A stretch of DNA of 64,000 bases, from contig NZ_SOAV01000007.1 in the NCBI RefSeq assembly GCF_004364245.1, positions 62,001-126,000 on the forward strand. Reading direction: 5' to 3'. This DNA comes from Streptomyces sp. BK208. Its GTDB lineage: Bacteria; Actinomycetota; Actinomycetes; Streptomycetales; Streptomycetaceae. Below, one piece after another: positions 33,009 to 42,113 of this stretch. A program made the translations under genes and the position numbers. Within the stretch, counting starts at the first letter, position 1, and every line of letters begins with the position of its first letter. The notes beneath the pieces were generated by a model. The model was not told where the DNA came from and did no database searches. It saw nothing but the letters and a program-made list of their open reading frames with translations.

Positions 33009-33743
33009 TCAGCCGGCGCCCCGGCGGGCCGAGGTCCACTCCGCCAGCGCCGCGGTGACCAACTCGGCGTTGGAGGCGGCCCGGGTGCCGTCGGGCAGCG
33101 ACAGGGTGTCCTCCAGGCCGATCCGGGTCGCCAGGCCCAGCCGGCCGGCCAGGCGCAGCACCGGCCAGGCGCCGCCGTCCTCACCGTGCAGCAGGACGGG
33201 GCGGCCGTACGCCGTGCCGAGCCCGGTCAGCAGGGCGCGCGCCGAGTCCCGAGCGGTCGCCGGGTCGGTGTCCGTCACCTCCCCGAGGACCCGCAGCACC
33301 CGGGGCCCGAGCGGTGAGCGCAGGAAGCGCGCCGCACCGTCCGTGCCGGACCAGATGCCCGCCTCCACCGCGACCCCGCGCCCGATCAGCGCGACGGCGA
33401 CCTCCTCGGCGCCCGGCTCGTGCCAGTTGACCGAGGCGTGGTCGGGCAGCACCGACCAACTCCGTATCCGCGCCACCCGGGCCGCCGGGTCGGGCTCGGC
33501 CCAGGCGCCCGTCGTGACGCCCACCGGCACCGACGACGGCACCCGCGCCCTGATCGCCTCCAGCGCCGCCGCGAGCACCCGCGGCGACAACGTGTCCCGC
33601 CCGCACGGCGTCTTCGGGTGGACATGGACGTCATCGGCCCCGGCCGCGACCGCTTCGGCCACCGACTCGGCGACCGCCTCCGGCGACAGCGGCACCACCG
33701 CGCCGTCGGCGCTGCCCCGCGCCCCGTTCACACACAACTGCAC
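33009..33743 (-). CDS. BKACE family (3-keto-5-aminohexanoate cleavage, DUF849) protein
   Basis: 244 aa TIM-barrel protein. VQLCVNGARG at the start, DVHVHPKTPCGRDTL with the metal-binding His-x-His, VGVTTGAWAEPD, VNWHEPGAEEVA and LLHGEDGGAWPVL follow the family order. BKACE enzymes condense a beta-keto acid with acetyl-CoA to a CoA ester and acetoacetate. The GTG start at 33743 has GGGGGA upstream and gives the standard N-terminus. It is slightly short for the family (about 270-300). The beta-keto acid substrate is unknown. Confidence 0.8.
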   Translation of the reverse strand: MQLCVNGARGSADGAVVPLSPEAVAESVAEAVAAGADDVHVHPKTPCGRDTLSPRVLAAALEAIRARVPSSVPVGVTTGAWAEPDPAARVARIRSWSVLPDHASVNWHEPGAEEVAVALIGRGVAVEAGIWSGTDGAARFLRSPLGPRVLRVLGEVTDTDPATARDSARALLTGLGTAYGRPVLLHGEDGGAWPVLRLAGRLGLATRIGLEDTLSLPDGTRAASNAELVTAALAEWTSARRGAG

Positions 33744-33842
33744 GATTCCCCCATGGTGCCGGACGCCACCGGCAACGCCCGCCGGACCGTGAACCGGCCA
33801 TTCCACCGGGGGTGCGGCATCCCCGGCACACCCCCGCGGCGG

Positions 33843-34445
33843 CTAGGCCGACATCAGCAACCGGTCCCGGCGGGCGTCCGCCCGCGCGTCCGGAGTCAGG
33901 ACGGGCCGCGGCACGAGGATCCCGCAGTCCGCGCAGACGGGGCCCGTCGAAGGCTCGTGGTCCAAGTCGTACTTCCAGAACAGGCGTTCCCCGTCGCACA
34001 CCGGGCAGACCGAGCCCGGCTCGCGCTCCAGTGCCGCGATCAGCCGGCGCAGCACCTCCGCCAGCGGCCCGTCGGGGTGGACCCGGGGATCGTCGCACCA
34101 GGCCACCCCGAAACCGCCCCAGGTCAGCCGGTGCCAGTCGTCCACGCTGCCCGGCCTGCGCAGCCCGTCGTGCTTCTCCTTCTTGCGCCGCTCGGCGAAT
34201 CCGGCCTCGTAGGCCAGCCACACCGAACGCGCTTCCTCCAGCTCCTCCAGTGCGGCCACGAGCCGCGCTGGGTCGGGAGAGCGGTCCTCGGGACCGAACC
34301 CGGCCCGGGAGCAGAGATGATCCCAGGTCGCCCTGTGCCCATAAGGGGCAAAACGCTCAAGACACTTGCGCAGTGAGTAGCGCCGCAGCGCCAGGTCACA
34401 CCGTGGATCGCGGACCTGTCTCGCCAGACTTCGGAAACCGGCCAT
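33843..34445 (-). CDS. Hypothetical protein with C-terminal zinc ribbon
   Basis: 200 aa. A Cys4 zinc-ribbon is visible at about 147-175 (CPVCDGERLFW and CADCG). The N-terminal two-thirds is helical and rich in Arg/Glu (ALEELEEARSVWLAYEAGFAER), with GFRSLARQVRDPRCDLALRRY at the start. Cytoplasmic, no membrane segments. I do not recognise a named family. Divergent from the acylase gene; the 223-bp gap between holds no clear operator. Confidence 0.7.
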   Translation of the reverse strand: MAGFRSLARQVRDPRCDLALRRYSLRKCLERFAPYGHRATWDHLCSRAGFGPEDRSPDPARLVAALEELEEARSVWLAYEAGFAERRKKEKHDGLRRPGSVDDWHRLTWGGFGVAWCDDPRVHPDGPLAEVLRRLIAALEREPGSVCPVCDGERLFWKYDLDHEPSTGPVCADCGILVPRPVLTPDARADARRDRLLMSA

Positions 34446-34668
34446 CGCCCTGCACCTCCGTCACATCTGCACCTGTACTTCGGTCACTTCGGCGTCGTCG
34501 AGGAGACGTCGCCGAATAGACGTATCGACAACCGATTCGGCTCCATCCGATTTCCGATGCCCCTCATCCGCCGATCCATCCGCTTCCAAAAAGTGACGCA
34601 TGTTCACCTTCCCACTCGGGGGATACCGGCGGTAACGTCCCGCCACACCCTCGTCGGGAGGAGCTGCC

Positions 34669-37476
34669 ATGCCACGGCGCACCCCACGCAACGCCCTTGA
34701 CGGACTGAGAACTCCCCGCGGCTTCCACGGGTTCCTGAAGACCGCATCCGTATGCGCCCTCATTGCCGGAGTTTTGTCCCCCCTTTCCCCGGCGATGGCC
34801 GCCGGGACCGGGCCCGCCGAGGCCGCGGCCGCCCGGGCCGCCGCCGACGACCACTGCGGCGGGCAGTGTTCCGACATCCTGCCGCCCGGGCAGAACGGCA
34901 ACGCGACGCTCGCCCAGATCCTCCTCAACCAGGCGTTCGGCACCCAGCCCGCGCACGCCGAGGACCAGCTCGGCCCGTACGCGAAGCTGGCCACCGGCTA
35001 CTCCGGCCTCACCAACGACAAGATCAACGACTTCTTCAACGACGCCTCCTTCGGCGTCCCCGCCGGTCAGGCCGCCTCCACCGTCCGCCCCGCCGGACGC
35101 GACGACGTGACCATCGTCCGGGACAAGAAGACCGGCGTACCGCACATCACCGGCACCACCCGCTACGGCACCGAGTTCGGCGCCGGCTACGCCGCGGCCC
35201 AGGACCGGCTCTGGCTCATGGACCTCTTCCGCCACGTCGGACGCGGCCAGTTGACCCCGTTCGCGGGCGGCGCCCCCGCCAACCAGGGTCTGGAGCAGCA
35301 GTTCTGGCGCAGCGCTCCGTACACCGAGGCCGACCTGGAGGCGCAGATCGAGAGCGCCGCCGCCAAGGCCGGTGAGCGCGGCGAGCTGGCCCTGGCCGAC
35401 GTGGACGCCTACGTCGCCGGCGTCAACGCCTACATCGACGCCTCCGACAAGGGCCGCTACTTCCCCGGTGAGTACGTCCTGACCGGCCACAAGAACGCCG
35501 TCACCAACGCCGGCACCATCGATCACTTCCAGCGCAGCGACCTCATCGCGCTCGCCTCCGTCATCGGCTCCCTCTTCGGCGCCGGAGGCGGCGGCGAGGT
35601 CAACAACGCGCTCTCCCTCCTGGCCGCCCAGGAGAAGTACGGCGTCGCCGAGGGTACGAAGGTCTGGGAGTCCTTCCGCCAGCGCAACGACCCGGAGGCC
35701 GTCCTCACCCAGCAGGACGGCAGCTTCCCGTACCTGCCCACCCCGGCCGACCCGCAGGGCCGCGCCCTGCCCGACGCCGGGTCCGTCCAGGCGGAGCCAC
35801 TGGTGTACGACCGCACCGGCAGCGCCGGCGCGGCGGGCGCGACCGGCGCCTCCGCGAAGGCTGCGGACACGGCCGTGACCTCGGCGCGGCGCGGCATGTC
35901 CAACGCCCTGGTGGTCAGCGGCGAGCACACCGCGAGCGGACACCCGGTCGCCGTCTTCGGACCGCAGACCGGCTACTTCGCCCCGCAGCTGCTGATGCTG
36001 CAGGAGATCCAGGGCCCCGGCATCAGCGCCCGCGGCGCCTCCTTCGCCGGACTGAGCATGTACGTCGAGCTCGGCCGGGGCCAGGACTACGCCTGGAGCG
36101 CGACGACCTCGGGCCAGGACATCATCGACACCTACGCGGTCGAGCTGTGCCAGGACGACTACCACTACCTCTACCGCGGCACCTGCACCCCCATGGAGAA
36201 GGTCGAGCGGCGCAACGCCTGGAAGCCGACCGTCGCCGACTCCACCGCGGCCGGCTCCTACACGATGCGCGTCTGGCGCACCAAGTACGGCCCGGTCGAG
36301 TCACGCGCCACGGTCGGCGGCAAGAAGGTCGCCTACACGACCCTGCGCTCCTCCTACCTCCACGAGGCCGACTCGATCATCGGCTTCCAGATGCTGAACG
36401 ACCCGGACTACCTGAACGGTCCCGAGCGCTTCCAGGGCGCCGTCCAGCACATCAACTACACCTTCAACTGGTTCTACGCGGATTCCGAGCACACCGCGTA
36501 CTACAACAGCGGCGACAACCCGGTGCGGGCGAACGGCGTCGACGCCGAGTTCCCGGTCTGGGCACGCCAGGCGTACGAGTGGCAGGGCTGGGACGCGGCC
36601 GCCAACACCGCCCGGTACACCGGCGCCTCGGCCCATCCGCAGTCGGTCGACCAGGGCTACTACGTCTCCTGGAACAACAAGCAGGCCAGGGACTACCCGG
36701 CCGCCTCCTGGGGCAACGGCTCCGTCCACCGCGGCAACCTCCTCGACGACCGCGTGAAGAAGCTGGTCGCGGCCGGCGGCGTCACCCGCACCGCGCTGGT
36801 CGGGGCCATGGCCGAGGCGGGCCTGGCCGACCTGCGGGCCGAGGACGTCGTGCCCGACCTGCTGAAGGTGGTCGAGTCGGCGCCGGTGACCGACCCGGCG
36901 GCGAAGTCGGCCGTGGACGGGCTCAAGGCCTGGCTGTCCGCGGGCGGCCTGCGCACGGAGACCTCGGCGGGCTCGAAGAAGTACGCCCACGCCGACGCGA
37001 TCCGCACCCTGGACGCCTGGTGGCCGCTGCTGGTGAAGGCCGAGTTCGAACCCGGGCTCGGCAGCGACCTGTACACCGCGTTCACCCGGAACCTGCCCGT
37101 CGACGAGTCCCCGTCCGCCGCCCACGGCCCGACCGGCGCGCACGCCGGCAGCGCCTTCCAGTACGGCTGGTGGAGCTATGTCGACAAGGACGTCAGGTCC
37201 GTGCTCGGCGAGTCCGTCAAGGGCCCGCTGGCACACCCGTACTGCGGCGACGGCGACCTCGCCGCCTGCCGGGACACCCTGGTCAGCACCCTCAAGGAGG
37301 CGGCGGGCCGCACGGCCGCCCAGGTCTACCCCGGCGACGACAACTGCTCGGCCGGGGACCAGTGGTGCGCCGACTCGGTGATCCACCGGACCCTCGGCGG
37401 CGTCAAGCACGGCGGCATCAGCTGGCAGAACCGGCCGACCTACCAGCAGGTCGTGGAGTTCACCTCCCACCGGTGA
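34669..37476 (+). CDS. Secreted penicillin-acylase family Ntn hydrolase (acyl-homoserine lactone/aculeacin acylase-like)
   Basis: 935 aa precursor. Signal peptide at 1-44 (LKTASVCALIAGVLSPLSPAMA). Alpha chain up to about 410 (VTIVRDKKTGVPHITGTTRYG, GYAAAQDRLWLMDLFRH). Autocatalytic cleavage is expected before Ser411 in RRGMSNALVVSG, giving a beta chain with the N-terminal Ser nucleophile. The oxyanion and proton-relay Asn region is in ADSEHTAYYNSGDNP. The family hydrolyses amide bonds of penicillins, aculeacin or acyl-homoserine lactones outside the cell. A strong GGGAGGAG precedes the ATG. The exact acyl donor is not predictable here. Confidence 0.88.
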   Translation: MPRRTPRNALDGLRTPRGFHGFLKTASVCALIAGVLSPLSPAMAAGTGPAEAAAARAAADDHCGGQCSDILPPGQNGNATLAQILLNQAFGTQPAHAEDQLGPYAKLATGYSGLTNDKINDFFNDASFGVPAGQAASTVRPAGRDDVTIVRDKKTGVPHITGTTRYGTEFGAGYAAAQDRLWLMDLFRHVGRGQLTPFAGGAPANQGLEQQFWRSAPYTEADLEAQIESAAAKAGERGELALADVDAYVAGVNAYIDASDKGRYFPGEYVLTGHKNAVTNAGTIDHFQRSDLIALASVIGSLFGAGGGGEVNNALSLLAAQEKYGVAEGTKVWESFRQRNDPEAVLTQQDGSFPYLPTPADPQGRALPDAGSVQAEPLVYDRTGSAGAAGATGASAKAADTAVTSARRGMSNALVVSGEHTASGHPVAVFGPQTGYFAPQLLMLQEIQGPGISARGASFAGLSMYVELGRGQDYAWSATTSGQDIIDTYAVELCQDDYHYLYRGTCTPMEKVERRNAWKPTVADSTAAGSYTMRVWRTKYGPVESRATVGGKKVAYTTLRSSYLHEADSIIGFQMLNDPDYLNGPERFQGAVQHINYTFNWFYADSEHTAYYNSGDNPVRANGVDAEFPVWARQAYEWQGWDAAANTARYTGASAHPQSVDQGYYVSWNNKQARDYPAASWGNGSVHRGNLLDDRVKKLVAAGGVTRTALVGAMAEAGLADLRAEDVVPDLLKVVESAPVTDPAAKSAVDGLKAWLSAGGLRTETSAGSKKYAHADAIRTLDAWWPLLVKAEFEPGLGSDLYTAFTRNLPVDESPSAAHGPTGAHAGSAFQYGWWSYVDKDVRSVLGESVKGPLAHPYCGDGDLAACRDTLVSTLKEAAGRTAAQVYPGDDNCSAGDQWCADSVIHRTLGGVKHGGISWQNRPTYQQVVEFTSHR

Positions 37477-37492
37477 CCGGCCGGCAGCGGCC

Positions 37493-38752
37493 TCAGCGGT
37501 AGAGCAGGTACTGGCGGCGGGTCCTCCGGAACGCCGCCAGTTCCCTCTCCCAGCCGTCCACCACCTCGTCGGTGTCCGCGCCCGCGTCGATCATCGTGCG
37601 CACCTGCGTGGAACCGGTGAGCTTGTCGATCCAGTTGTCCGACCGCCAGGCGAAACCGTCCCAGGTCCGCTTCGCGGTCACCAGCAGGGCGATCCCGGTG
37701 CGCACCGGGTCGAACGCGGCCCGGTCGTGCACATGGAGCTGCACACCCCCGACGGTCTTCCCCTGGAACTTGGAGAAGGTTGGGGCGAAGTACGCCTCCC
37801 GGAAGCGCACCCCCGGCAGGCCGGCCTCGTTCGCGGCGGCGGCCCAGGCCCCGTCGATCCCCTCGGCGCCCAGCAGCTCGAACGGGCGGGTGGTGCCGCG
37901 GCCCTCGGAGAGGTTCGTGCCCTCGAACAGACAGGTCCCCGAGTACACCAGTGCGCACTCCGGCGTCGGCATGTTCGGGCTCGGCGGCACCCAGGGCAGC
38001 CCGGAGGTGTCGTAGAACTCCGAGCGCCTCCAGCCCGTCATCGTCACCGTCTCCAGCGGCACCGGCGACGTCAGGAACTCGCCGTTGAAGAGCAGCGCCA
38101 GCTCCGCGACCGTCATGCCGTGCGCCTGCGCGATCGGCTGCCGTCCGACGAAGGTCGCGAACTCCTTGTGCAGGACCGGCCCGAGGGCCGCCCGCCCGGT
38201 CACCGGGTTCGGCCGGTCCAGGACCACGAACCGCTTGCCCGCGAGCGAGGCCGCCTCCATGCAGTCGAACAGCGTCCAGATGTACGTGTAGAAGCGCGCG
38301 CCCACGTCCTGGATGTCGAAGACGACCGTGTCCACGCCGGACGCCGTGAACACGTCCGCGAGCGGCTGCCCGCTCTTCAGGTACGTGTCGTAGACCGGCA
38401 GCCCGGTGGCGGGGTCGTCGTAGCGGCCCTCGGAGCCGCCCGCCTGCGCCGTGCCCCGGAAGCCGTGCTCGGGCCCGAAGACGGCCGTCAGGTTCACCCG
38501 GCCGTCGGCGTGCATGACGTCGACGATGTGGCGCACGTCCCGGGTGATGCCGGTCGGGTTGGTGACGATGCCGACCTTCTGCCCGTCGAGCGGGGCGTAG
38601 CCGCCGTCGGCGAGGCGCTCGAAGCCCGTGCGCAGCCGGCGGCCCCCGTGCCCCGCAGGGGCCGCGTGTGCCGGGCCCGCCGACGCGGCGGCGGTGGTGC
38701 CGGCCGCCACCGCGGCCGTCGTGGCGAGCAGGTTCCGTCTGGACAGCGTCAT
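37493..38752 (-). CDS. NamZ-type exo-beta-N-acetylmuramidase (DUF1343, GH171), exported
   Basis: 419 aa. Twin-arginine signal SRRNLLATTAAVAAGTTA (residues about 4-21) then an Ala-rich cut site. DUF1343 blocks: VGIVTNPTGITRD, LTAVFGPEHGFRG, VFDIQDVGARFYTYIWTL, VVLDRPNP and GTTRPFELLG, all present and in order. Bacillus NamZ, the founding enzyme, releases MurNAc from the non-reducing end of wall glycan chains; this protein likely works on cell-wall turnover outside the membrane. GGAGG seven bases before the ATG. Convergent with the acylase. Confidence 0.87.
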   Translation of the reverse strand: MTLSRRNLLATTAAVAAGTTAAASAGPAHAAPAGHGGRRLRTGFERLADGGYAPLDGQKVGIVTNPTGITRDVRHIVDVMHADGRVNLTAVFGPEHGFRGTAQAGGSEGRYDDPATGLPVYDTYLKSGQPLADVFTASGVDTVVFDIQDVGARFYTYIWTLFDCMEAASLAGKRFVVLDRPNPVTGRAALGPVLHKEFATFVGRQPIAQAHGMTVAELALLFNGEFLTSPVPLETVTMTGWRRSEFYDTSGLPWVPPSPNMPTPECALVYSGTCLFEGTNLSEGRGTTRPFELLGAEGIDGAWAAAANEAGLPGVRFREAYFAPTFSKFQGKTVGGVQLHVHDRAAFDPVRTGIALLVTAKRTWDGFAWRSDNWIDKLTGSTQVRTMIDAGADTDEVVDGWERELAAFRRTRRQYLLYR

Positions 38753-38855
38753 GCGGTGACCTCCGTGATCGCGGCGGGTGTCATGCGCACGCACGCTAAC
38801 CCGCACCCCGGGGCCCGGGGAATGGAGTAGACCGCGGTTCGCCTCTTCCGTACGA

Positions 38856-38875
38856 CATACCGACTGGTTAGTCTG
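38856..38875. promoter_or_regulatory. TetR-type operator upstream of SDR/acyl-CoA ligase operon (degenerate)
   Basis: CATACCGACTGGTTAGTCTG, the left half like the 17255 and 44399 sites (CATACCGAC), the right half diverged. It is 120 bp before the SDR start. Confidence 0.45.
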
Positions 38876-38994
38876 GCGCTGCGGCGGGGCCGCCGCGGGG
38901 TGTCGCCGGCGGCGCCGTGCCGCTTCACAGCCGCGCCGTGGTGTGCCGCAGTCGAACCGCGGCCGGCGGGCCGCAGTCGTGCCGAAGGAGACCG

Positions 38995-39765
38995 ATGGTG
39001 GAAGCCGTGCAGGATGCCGGAGTCGTCGTCACCGGGGCGGGAGGCGGCATCGGGGCCGCGCTGGCCCGGCGCTTCGCCGCCGAGGGGGCCCGGGTCGTCG
39101 TCAACGACCTGGACGCCGACCGGGCCGAGGCCGTCGCCGACGAGATCGGCGGCATCGCCGTCCCCGGTGACGCCTCCGCGGTCGTCACCGAGGCCCGCGA
39201 GGCGCTGGGCGGCACCGTCGACGTGTACTGCGCCAACGCGGGCGTCGGCTCGGGCGGTACGGAGGCCGCCGAGGAGGCGGTCTGGGCACTGGCCTGGGAC
39301 GTCAACGTCATGGCCCACGTCCGCGCGGCCCACGAGCTGATCCCCGACTGGCTGGAGCGCGGCAGCGGCCGCTTCGTCTCCACCGTCTCCGCCGCCGGAC
39401 TGCTCACCATGATCGGCGCCGCCCCCTACAGCGTCACCAAGCACGGCGCGTACGCCTTCGCCGAGTGGCTGTCCCTGACCTACCGCCACCGCGGGATCAA
39501 GGTCCACGCCATCTGCCCGCAAGGGGTGCGCACCGACATGCTCACCGCCAGCGGCAGCGCGGGCGACCTGGTGCTGCGGCCCACCGCGATCGAACCGCGG
39601 GACGTGGCGGACGCCCTCTTCAAGGGCATCGAGGAGGACCGCTTCCTGATCCTGCCGCACCCCGAGGTCGCCGAGTACTACCAGGCCCGGGCCACCGAAC
39701 CCGACCGCTGGCTGCACGGGATGAACCGGCTCCAGCGGCAGTGGGAGGAGGCGACGGCCCGATGA
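38995..39765 (+). CDS. Short-chain dehydrogenase/reductase
   Basis: 256 aa Rossmann enzyme. VVVTGAGGGIGAALARRFAAEG is the cofactor loop with Asp in VVNDLDAD indicating NAD(H). Catalytic Ser in VSTVSAAGLL, then YSVTKHGAYAF with the catalytic Tyr and Lys. Likely a 3-hydroxyacyl-CoA or alcohol oxidising step. AAGGAG precedes the ATG; it overlaps the acyl-CoA ligase by ATGA, forming a three-gene operon with the ligase and TetR. Confidence 0.88.
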   Translation: MVEAVQDAGVVVTGAGGGIGAALARRFAAEGARVVVNDLDADRAEAVADEIGGIAVPGDASAVVTEAREALGGTVDVYCANAGVGSGGTEAAEEAVWALAWDVNVMAHVRAAHELIPDWLERGSGRFVSTVSAAGLLTMIGAAPYSVTKHGAYAFAEWLSLTYRHRGIKVHAICPQGVRTDMLTASGSAGDLVLRPTAIEPRDVADALFKGIEEDRFLILPHPEVAEYYQARATEPDRWLHGMNRLQRQWEEATAR

Positions 39766-41432
39766 CCGGCTCCCGCTACGCGGACAGGCCCTGGCTCGGC
39801 CTGCTGACCGACGCGCAGAAGGCCCCGCTCGACCCCGACGCCTCCCTCGTCCACGCCCTGCGCCGGGCCGCCGCCGAGGTGCCCGACCGCGTCTTCCTCG
39901 CCTACTTCGACGGCCGCCTCACCTACCGCGAGGTGGACGAGCTGAGCGACTCCGTCGCCGGGCACCTCGCCGCGCGCGGCCTGGAGCGCGGCGACCGGGT
40001 CGCGGTCCTGCTGCAGAACTCCCCGCACTTCGTGCTCGCCGTGCTGGGCGCGTGGAAGGCGGGGGCGGTCGTCGTGCCCGTCAACCCGATGTACAAGTCG
40101 GGGGAGGTCGGCCACGTCCTGCGGGACGGCGAGGTGGCCGCCCTGATCTGCTCCGACCGTGCCTGGGCGTCGTACCTGCGCGAGACGGCCGCCGGCTCGC
40201 CGGTGCGGATCGTGCTCACCGGGTGCGAGCTGGACTTCCAGACCCGCGGGGACGCGCGCGTGCTGACGTTCGAGCGGCAGCCGGACGCCCCCGACGCCGA
40301 CGACCTCGCCCGGGTGGCCCGCGCCGGCCACCGGGCACCCGGGGGCCGTGACCCGGAGCCCGGTGACACCGCGCTCATCAGCTACACCTCGGGCACCAGC
40401 GGCACCCCCAAGGGCGCCACCAACACCCACCGCAACATCATGTACAACGCCGAACGGCAGCGCACCGGGCTCGGTCTGCCCGCGGCGCCGGTCTACTTCG
40501 CGCTGGCCCCGCTGTTCCACATCACCGGCATGGTCTGCGAGTTCGGGGCCTGCCTCAACAGCGTGGGCACCCTCGTCCTGGCGTACCGGTTCGAGGCGGG
40601 AGTCGTCCTCGACGCGTTCGCCGAGCACCGGCCGCACTACACGGTCGGGCCGTCCACGGCCTTCATGGCGCTCGCCGCCCACCCCTCGGTCACCCGAGAG
40701 CACTTCGCGTCCTTCGCCAACATCTCCTCGGGCGGCGCCCCGCTGCCGCCCGCCCTGGTGGAGAAGTTCCGCGCGGGCTTCGGCCCGTACATCCGCAACG
40801 GCTACGGACTCACCGAGTGCACCGCGCCCTGCGCCTCCGTACCGCCACACCTGGAAGCCCCCGTGGACCCCGTCTCCGGGACCCTGGCCGTCGGCGTGCC
40901 CGGGCCCGAGACCGTCGTGCGGATCGTCGACGAACAGGGCGCCGAGGTGCCGTTCGGGGAGCAGGGCGAGATCGTCGTCAGCGGGCCGCAGGTCGTCCCG
41001 GGCTACTGGCGCCGCCCGGACGCCACCGCCGAGACCTTCCCCGGCGGCGAGCTGCGCACCGGCGACATCGGCTTCATGGACGCTCGGGGCTGGCTCTACG
41101 TCGTCGACCGCAAGAAGGACATGATCAACGCCTCCGGCTTCAAGGTCTGGCCGCGCGAGGTCGAGGACGTGCTCTACACCCACCCCGCGGTGCGCGAGGC
41201 CGCCGTCGTCGGCGTGCCGGACGGGTACCGCGGGGAGACCGTCAAGGCGTACATCAGCCTCCGGCCGGGCGCCGACACGGCCCCGGACGCCCTCGTCGCG
41301 TACTGCGAGGAGAGACTGGCCGCCTACAAATACCCGCGTCAGGTGGAGATCCTGCCCGAGTTGCCGAAGACGGCGAGTGGGAAGATCCTCCGTCGGGAAC
41401 TGCGTTCCGGAAGCAGCGGGACGCAGCAGTGA
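39762..41432 (+). CDS. AMP-forming acyl-CoA synthetase (FadD-like)
   Basis: 556 aa adenylate-forming ligase that activates a carboxylic acid as acyl-AMP then acyl-CoA. P-loop-like ISYTSGTSGTPKGATNTH (about 206-223), NGYGLTEC for ATP/AMP binding, LRTGDIGFMDARGWLYVVDRKKDMI for the hinge and KTASGKILRREL with the catalytic Lys near the C-terminus. Middle operon gene between SDR and TetR, which suggests fatty or aromatic acid degradation. Chain preference unknown. Confidence 0.9.
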   Translation: MTGSRYADRPWLGLLTDAQKAPLDPDASLVHALRRAAAEVPDRVFLAYFDGRLTYREVDELSDSVAGHLAARGLERGDRVAVLLQNSPHFVLAVLGAWKAGAVVVPVNPMYKSGEVGHVLRDGEVAALICSDRAWASYLRETAAGSPVRIVLTGCELDFQTRGDARVLTFERQPDAPDADDLARVARAGHRAPGGRDPEPGDTALISYTSGTSGTPKGATNTHRNIMYNAERQRTGLGLPAAPVYFALAPLFHITGMVCEFGACLNSVGTLVLAYRFEAGVVLDAFAEHRPHYTVGPSTAFMALAAHPSVTREHFASFANISSGGAPLPPALVEKFRAGFGPYIRNGYGLTECTAPCASVPPHLEAPVDPVSGTLAVGVPGPETVVRIVDEQGAEVPFGEQGEIVVSGPQVVPGYWRRPDATAETFPGGELRTGDIGFMDARGWLYVVDRKKDMINASGFKVWPREVEDVLYTHPAVREAAVVGVPDGYRGETVKAYISLRPGADTAPDALVAYCEERLAAYKYPRQVEILPELPKTASGKILRRELRSGSSGTQQ

Positions 41433-41456
41433 ACGGACAGTGAAACGGAAAGGCAG

Positions 41457-42059
41457 GTGACGGCAGTGCCCAGGACCACGGACGGGGACGGCACTCCGGT
41501 GCCGCAGCGGCTCCTGGCCGCCGCCACCCGGCTCTTCGCCGAGCAGGGCTACGACCGCACCTCGGTACAGGAGATCGTCGAGGCGGCGGGCGTCACCAAG
41601 GGCGCGCTCTACCACTACTTCGGGTCCAAGGACGACCTGCTGCACGAGGTGTACGCGCGCGTGCTGCGCCTCCAGCAGGAACGCCTGGACGCCTTCGCGG
41701 ACGCCGACGAGCCGGTCGAGCGGCGGGTGCGGGACGCGGCGGCCGACGTCGTCGTCACCACCATCGACAACCTCGACGACGCGTCGATCTTCTTCCGCTC
41801 CATGCACCAGCTCAGCCCGGAGAAGAACAAGCAGGTGCGGGCGGAGCGCCGGCGCTACCACGAGCGCTTCCGCGCGCTCATCGAGGAAGGCCAGCGGACC
41901 GGCGTCTTCACCAAGGAGACCCCGGCCGACCTGGTGGTGGACTACCACTTCGGGTCCATCCACCACCTGTCCACCTGGTACCGCCCGAACGGCCCGCTCA
42001 GCCCGCAGGAGGTCGCCGACCACCTCGCCGATCTGCTGCTGCGGGCCCTGCGTCCCTGA
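41457..42059 (+). CDS. TetR-family regulator (acyl-CoA type)
   Basis: 200 aa. HTH at about 17-65: VPQRLLAAATRLFAEQG, SVQEIVEAAGVTKGALYHYF, GSKDDLLHEVYARV. The C-terminal domain (SIFFRSMHQLSPEKNKQVRAER and VVDYHFGSIHHLSTWYR) is the form found in actinobacterial repressors of fatty acid and phenylacetate catabolism. GTG start, 24 bp after the ligase stop. Best candidate for binding the CATRCCKACCGGTCGGTATG sites at 17255, 44399 and weakly 38856. Confidence 0.86.
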   Translation: MTAVPRTTDGDGTPVPQRLLAAATRLFAEQGYDRTSVQEIVEAAGVTKGALYHYFGSKDDLLHEVYARVLRLQQERLDAFADADEPVERRVRDAAADVVVTTIDNLDDASIFFRSMHQLSPEKNKQVRAERRRYHERFRALIEEGQRTGVFTKETPADLVVDYHFGSIHHLSTWYRPNGPLSPQEVADHLADLLLRALRP

Positions 42060-42107
42060 GACGCCCCCGAGGCGACGGGCCCCCGGGGCGGCATCCCCGG
42101 GGGCGTC
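42060..42107. terminator. Bidirectional terminator between TetR and acyl-CoA dehydrogenase genes
   Basis: GACGCCCCC (42060-42068) pairs with GGGGGCGTC (42099-42107). An inner alternative pairing of CCCCGGGG blocks is also possible. Serves convergent transcripts. Confidence 0.7.
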
Positions 42108-42113
42108 GCCCGC